DNA from: Thermoguttaceae bacterium
GTDB lineage: Bacteria; Planctomycetota; Planctomycetia; Pirellulales; Thermoguttaceae
Direction of reading: 5' to 3'
NCBI GenBank assembly: GCA_017549085.1
Contig: JAFYVO010000437.1
Coordinates: 1 to 6,435, forward strand
DNA: 6,435 nt
The position numbers and the translations under genes are program-made. Below, piece after piece: positions 5,424 to 6,435 of this stretch. Each line of letters opens with the position of its first letter. Within the stretch, counting starts at the first letter, position 1. The notes under the pieces are model-generated. The model was given only the letters and a program-made list of their open reading frames with translations, did not search any database and had not been told where the DNA came from.

Positions 5424-6435
5424 ATGCGTTTTTCCCGTTTCCTTCTTAGCGTCGCCGCGACTTCGGCTCTCGTCGCCGCCCCGACCGCGCTTTCCGTTTC
5501 CTCCGCCGTCGCGCAAGACGCCGCCCCCGCCGCCGTCGCAACCTCCGGCGCCGCCGCGACTTTCGACGAAACGCTCTTCAACGTTCCGGAAGGACAAGAC
5601 GCGAAATTTTATCAAGAACGCTTGAACGCTCTCCAAGAAGCGTTCCAAAAGTATTACAAAGCGACCGGCGGCGACCAAGCGAAGATCGGCGCGCTCATCC
5701 CGAAACTGCAAACCGCCGCGGTTACGATCTTTAAGAATCTCGCCGACGCGGAAAGCGTTCCGGAAGAAGAACGCTTCCAATACTTCCAAAGCTACGCCGC
5801 GTCGTTTGCGCAAGACGGCAACCTCGACGGCTTGAACGCCCTCCTCGCCCAAGAACAAGCGAAAACGCCGACCAACGCTAAACGCCTCGAATTCTTGGAT
5901 TACATCATTACCAGCGTTCGTCTCGACAAAGCGCTCGAAGCGAACGACGAAGCCGGGCTCGTCAAAATCGGCGCGGAAGTCATCGCTAAAGCCAACGCCG
6001 ACGACGCTTGGGCGCAAAACGCGCCGGGCCTTCTCTCCGGCGTCGCCCGCATGAATCAAAAGGTCGGGACGAAGCTCTTGAACGACCTTTGCGCCGCGTT
6101 CGCCGCCTCGAACGACGACGCTCGCAAGCAAGTCGCCGCCGCGCTCTCCGGTCAACTCCGCTTCCTGAACCTCGTCGGGCAAGAAATGAAAGTCGAAGGG
6201 CTTTACCTCGACGGAACCGAAATCGACTGGAACTCGTATCGCGGCAAGGTCGTTTTGATCGACTTCTGGGCGACTTGGTGCGGCCCCTGCGTCGGCGAAA
6301 TCCCGAACATGACGAAAATGTACGAAAAATACAACGCCGCCGGGTTCGAAATCCTCGGGTACAGCCTCGACCAAGACCTCGACGCGCTCCACAAGTTCGA
6401 AGAAGAGCGCAAGCTCCCTTGGAAAACCGCGTCTC
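5424..6435 (+). CDS. Exported TlpA-family thioredoxin-fold protein with a helical N-terminal region (partial, 3' end off the right edge)
   Basis: ATG 5424 has GAAAGGG 6 nt upstream; 337 complete codons are present and the frame stays open to the edge. Residues 1-30 form a signal peptide (MRFSRFLL, a hydrophobic Ala/Val-rich core, AVA|QD). Residues about 31-247 are mostly Ala/Glu/Gln/Leu-rich predicted helices that I cannot assign to a named domain. From about 248 a TlpA/AhpC-TSA-like domain starts: VEGLYLDGTEIDW, then KVVLIDFWATWCGPC with redox cysteines Cys286 and Cys289, then EIPNMTKMYEKY and a strand FEILGYSLD. The cis-proline segment and the end of the fold lie past the window. Such proteins exchange thiols and disulfides outside the cytoplasm, as in cytochrome c maturation or protein repair; in planctomycetes many copies of unknown role exist. 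The partner is not visible. The gene has its own promoter and long leader. Confidence 0.9.
   Translation, partial: MRFSRFLLSVAATSALVAAPTALSVSSAVAQDAAPAAVATSGAAATFDETLFNVPEGQDAKFYQERLNALQEAFQKYYKATGGDQAKIGALIPKLQTAAVTIFKNLADAESVPEEERFQYFQSYAASFAQDGNLDGLNALLAQEQAKTPTNAKRLEFLDYIITSVRLDKALEANDEAGLVKIGAEVIAKANADDAWAQNAPGLLSGVARMNQKVGTKLLNDLCAAFAASNDDARKQVAAALSGQLRFLNLVGQEMKVEGLYLDGTEIDWNSYRGKVVLIDFWATWCGPCVGEIPNMTKMYEKYNAAGFEILGYSLDQDLDALHKFEEERKLPWKTAS

Noticed and set aside
5237..5449. Plus-strand frame of 70 codons starting at TTG 5237
   Set aside because: Its start coincides with the -35 hexamer of the TlpA-like promoter and it overlaps the true start in another frame; no ribosome binding site.
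5259..6392. Minus-strand open frame of 377 codons
   Set aside because: It is antisense to the TlpA-like gene and its promoter, with a composition typical of a shadow frame; the plus strand encodes the WCGPC domain.

Overview
The window is a GC-rich bacterial segment with long antisense open frames, strong NNC/NCG codon bias and TAA stops. The proteins point to a planctomycete, probably of the Pirellulales/Thermoguttaceae type. The evidence is a two-halved ABC-2 permease of a kind I know from Planctomycetota, a TPR protein whose C-terminal block is common in that phylum, and a TlpA-type protein with a long helical N-terminal part. This assignment is inference from recalled family features, not from a search.

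Layout. Positions 1-1527 (minus strand) hold the first 509 codons of an ABC transporter permease that runs off the left edge. Positions 1528-1945 are a divergent intergenic region with a very good sigma70-type promoter for each flanking gene (TTGCGA-N17-TATAAT on minus, TTGTCT-N17-TAAAAT on plus). Positions 1946-3826 (plus) encode an exported TPR-repeat protein with acidic ends. A strong intrinsic terminator follows at 3868-3909. Positions 3948-4871 (plus) encode an exported alpha/beta hydrolase of the esterase type with an altered oxyanion-hole motif. Positions 4872-5423 (552 bases) have no protein gene. They hold a terminator for the hydrolase, a hairpin-rich stretch ending in a second strong terminator (possible small RNA), a cluster of TTTACGC repeats, phased A-tracts, a near-consensus promoter (TTGATT-N17-TATACT) and a leader of about 150 nt with three hairpins. 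Positions 5424-6435 (plus) encode the first 337 codons of an exported TlpA/thioredoxin-fold protein with a WCGPC active site, cut by the right edge.

How they work together. The three plus-strand genes all encode exported proteins, but terminators separate them and two have clear promoters of their own, so they look like single-gene units, not one operon. I see no shared pathway. No RNA gene of a known family, mobile element, CRISPR array or tRNA was recognised. I do not see a clear new multi-gene system. The most unusual material is regulatory: the 5138-5423 region upstream of the TlpA-like gene.
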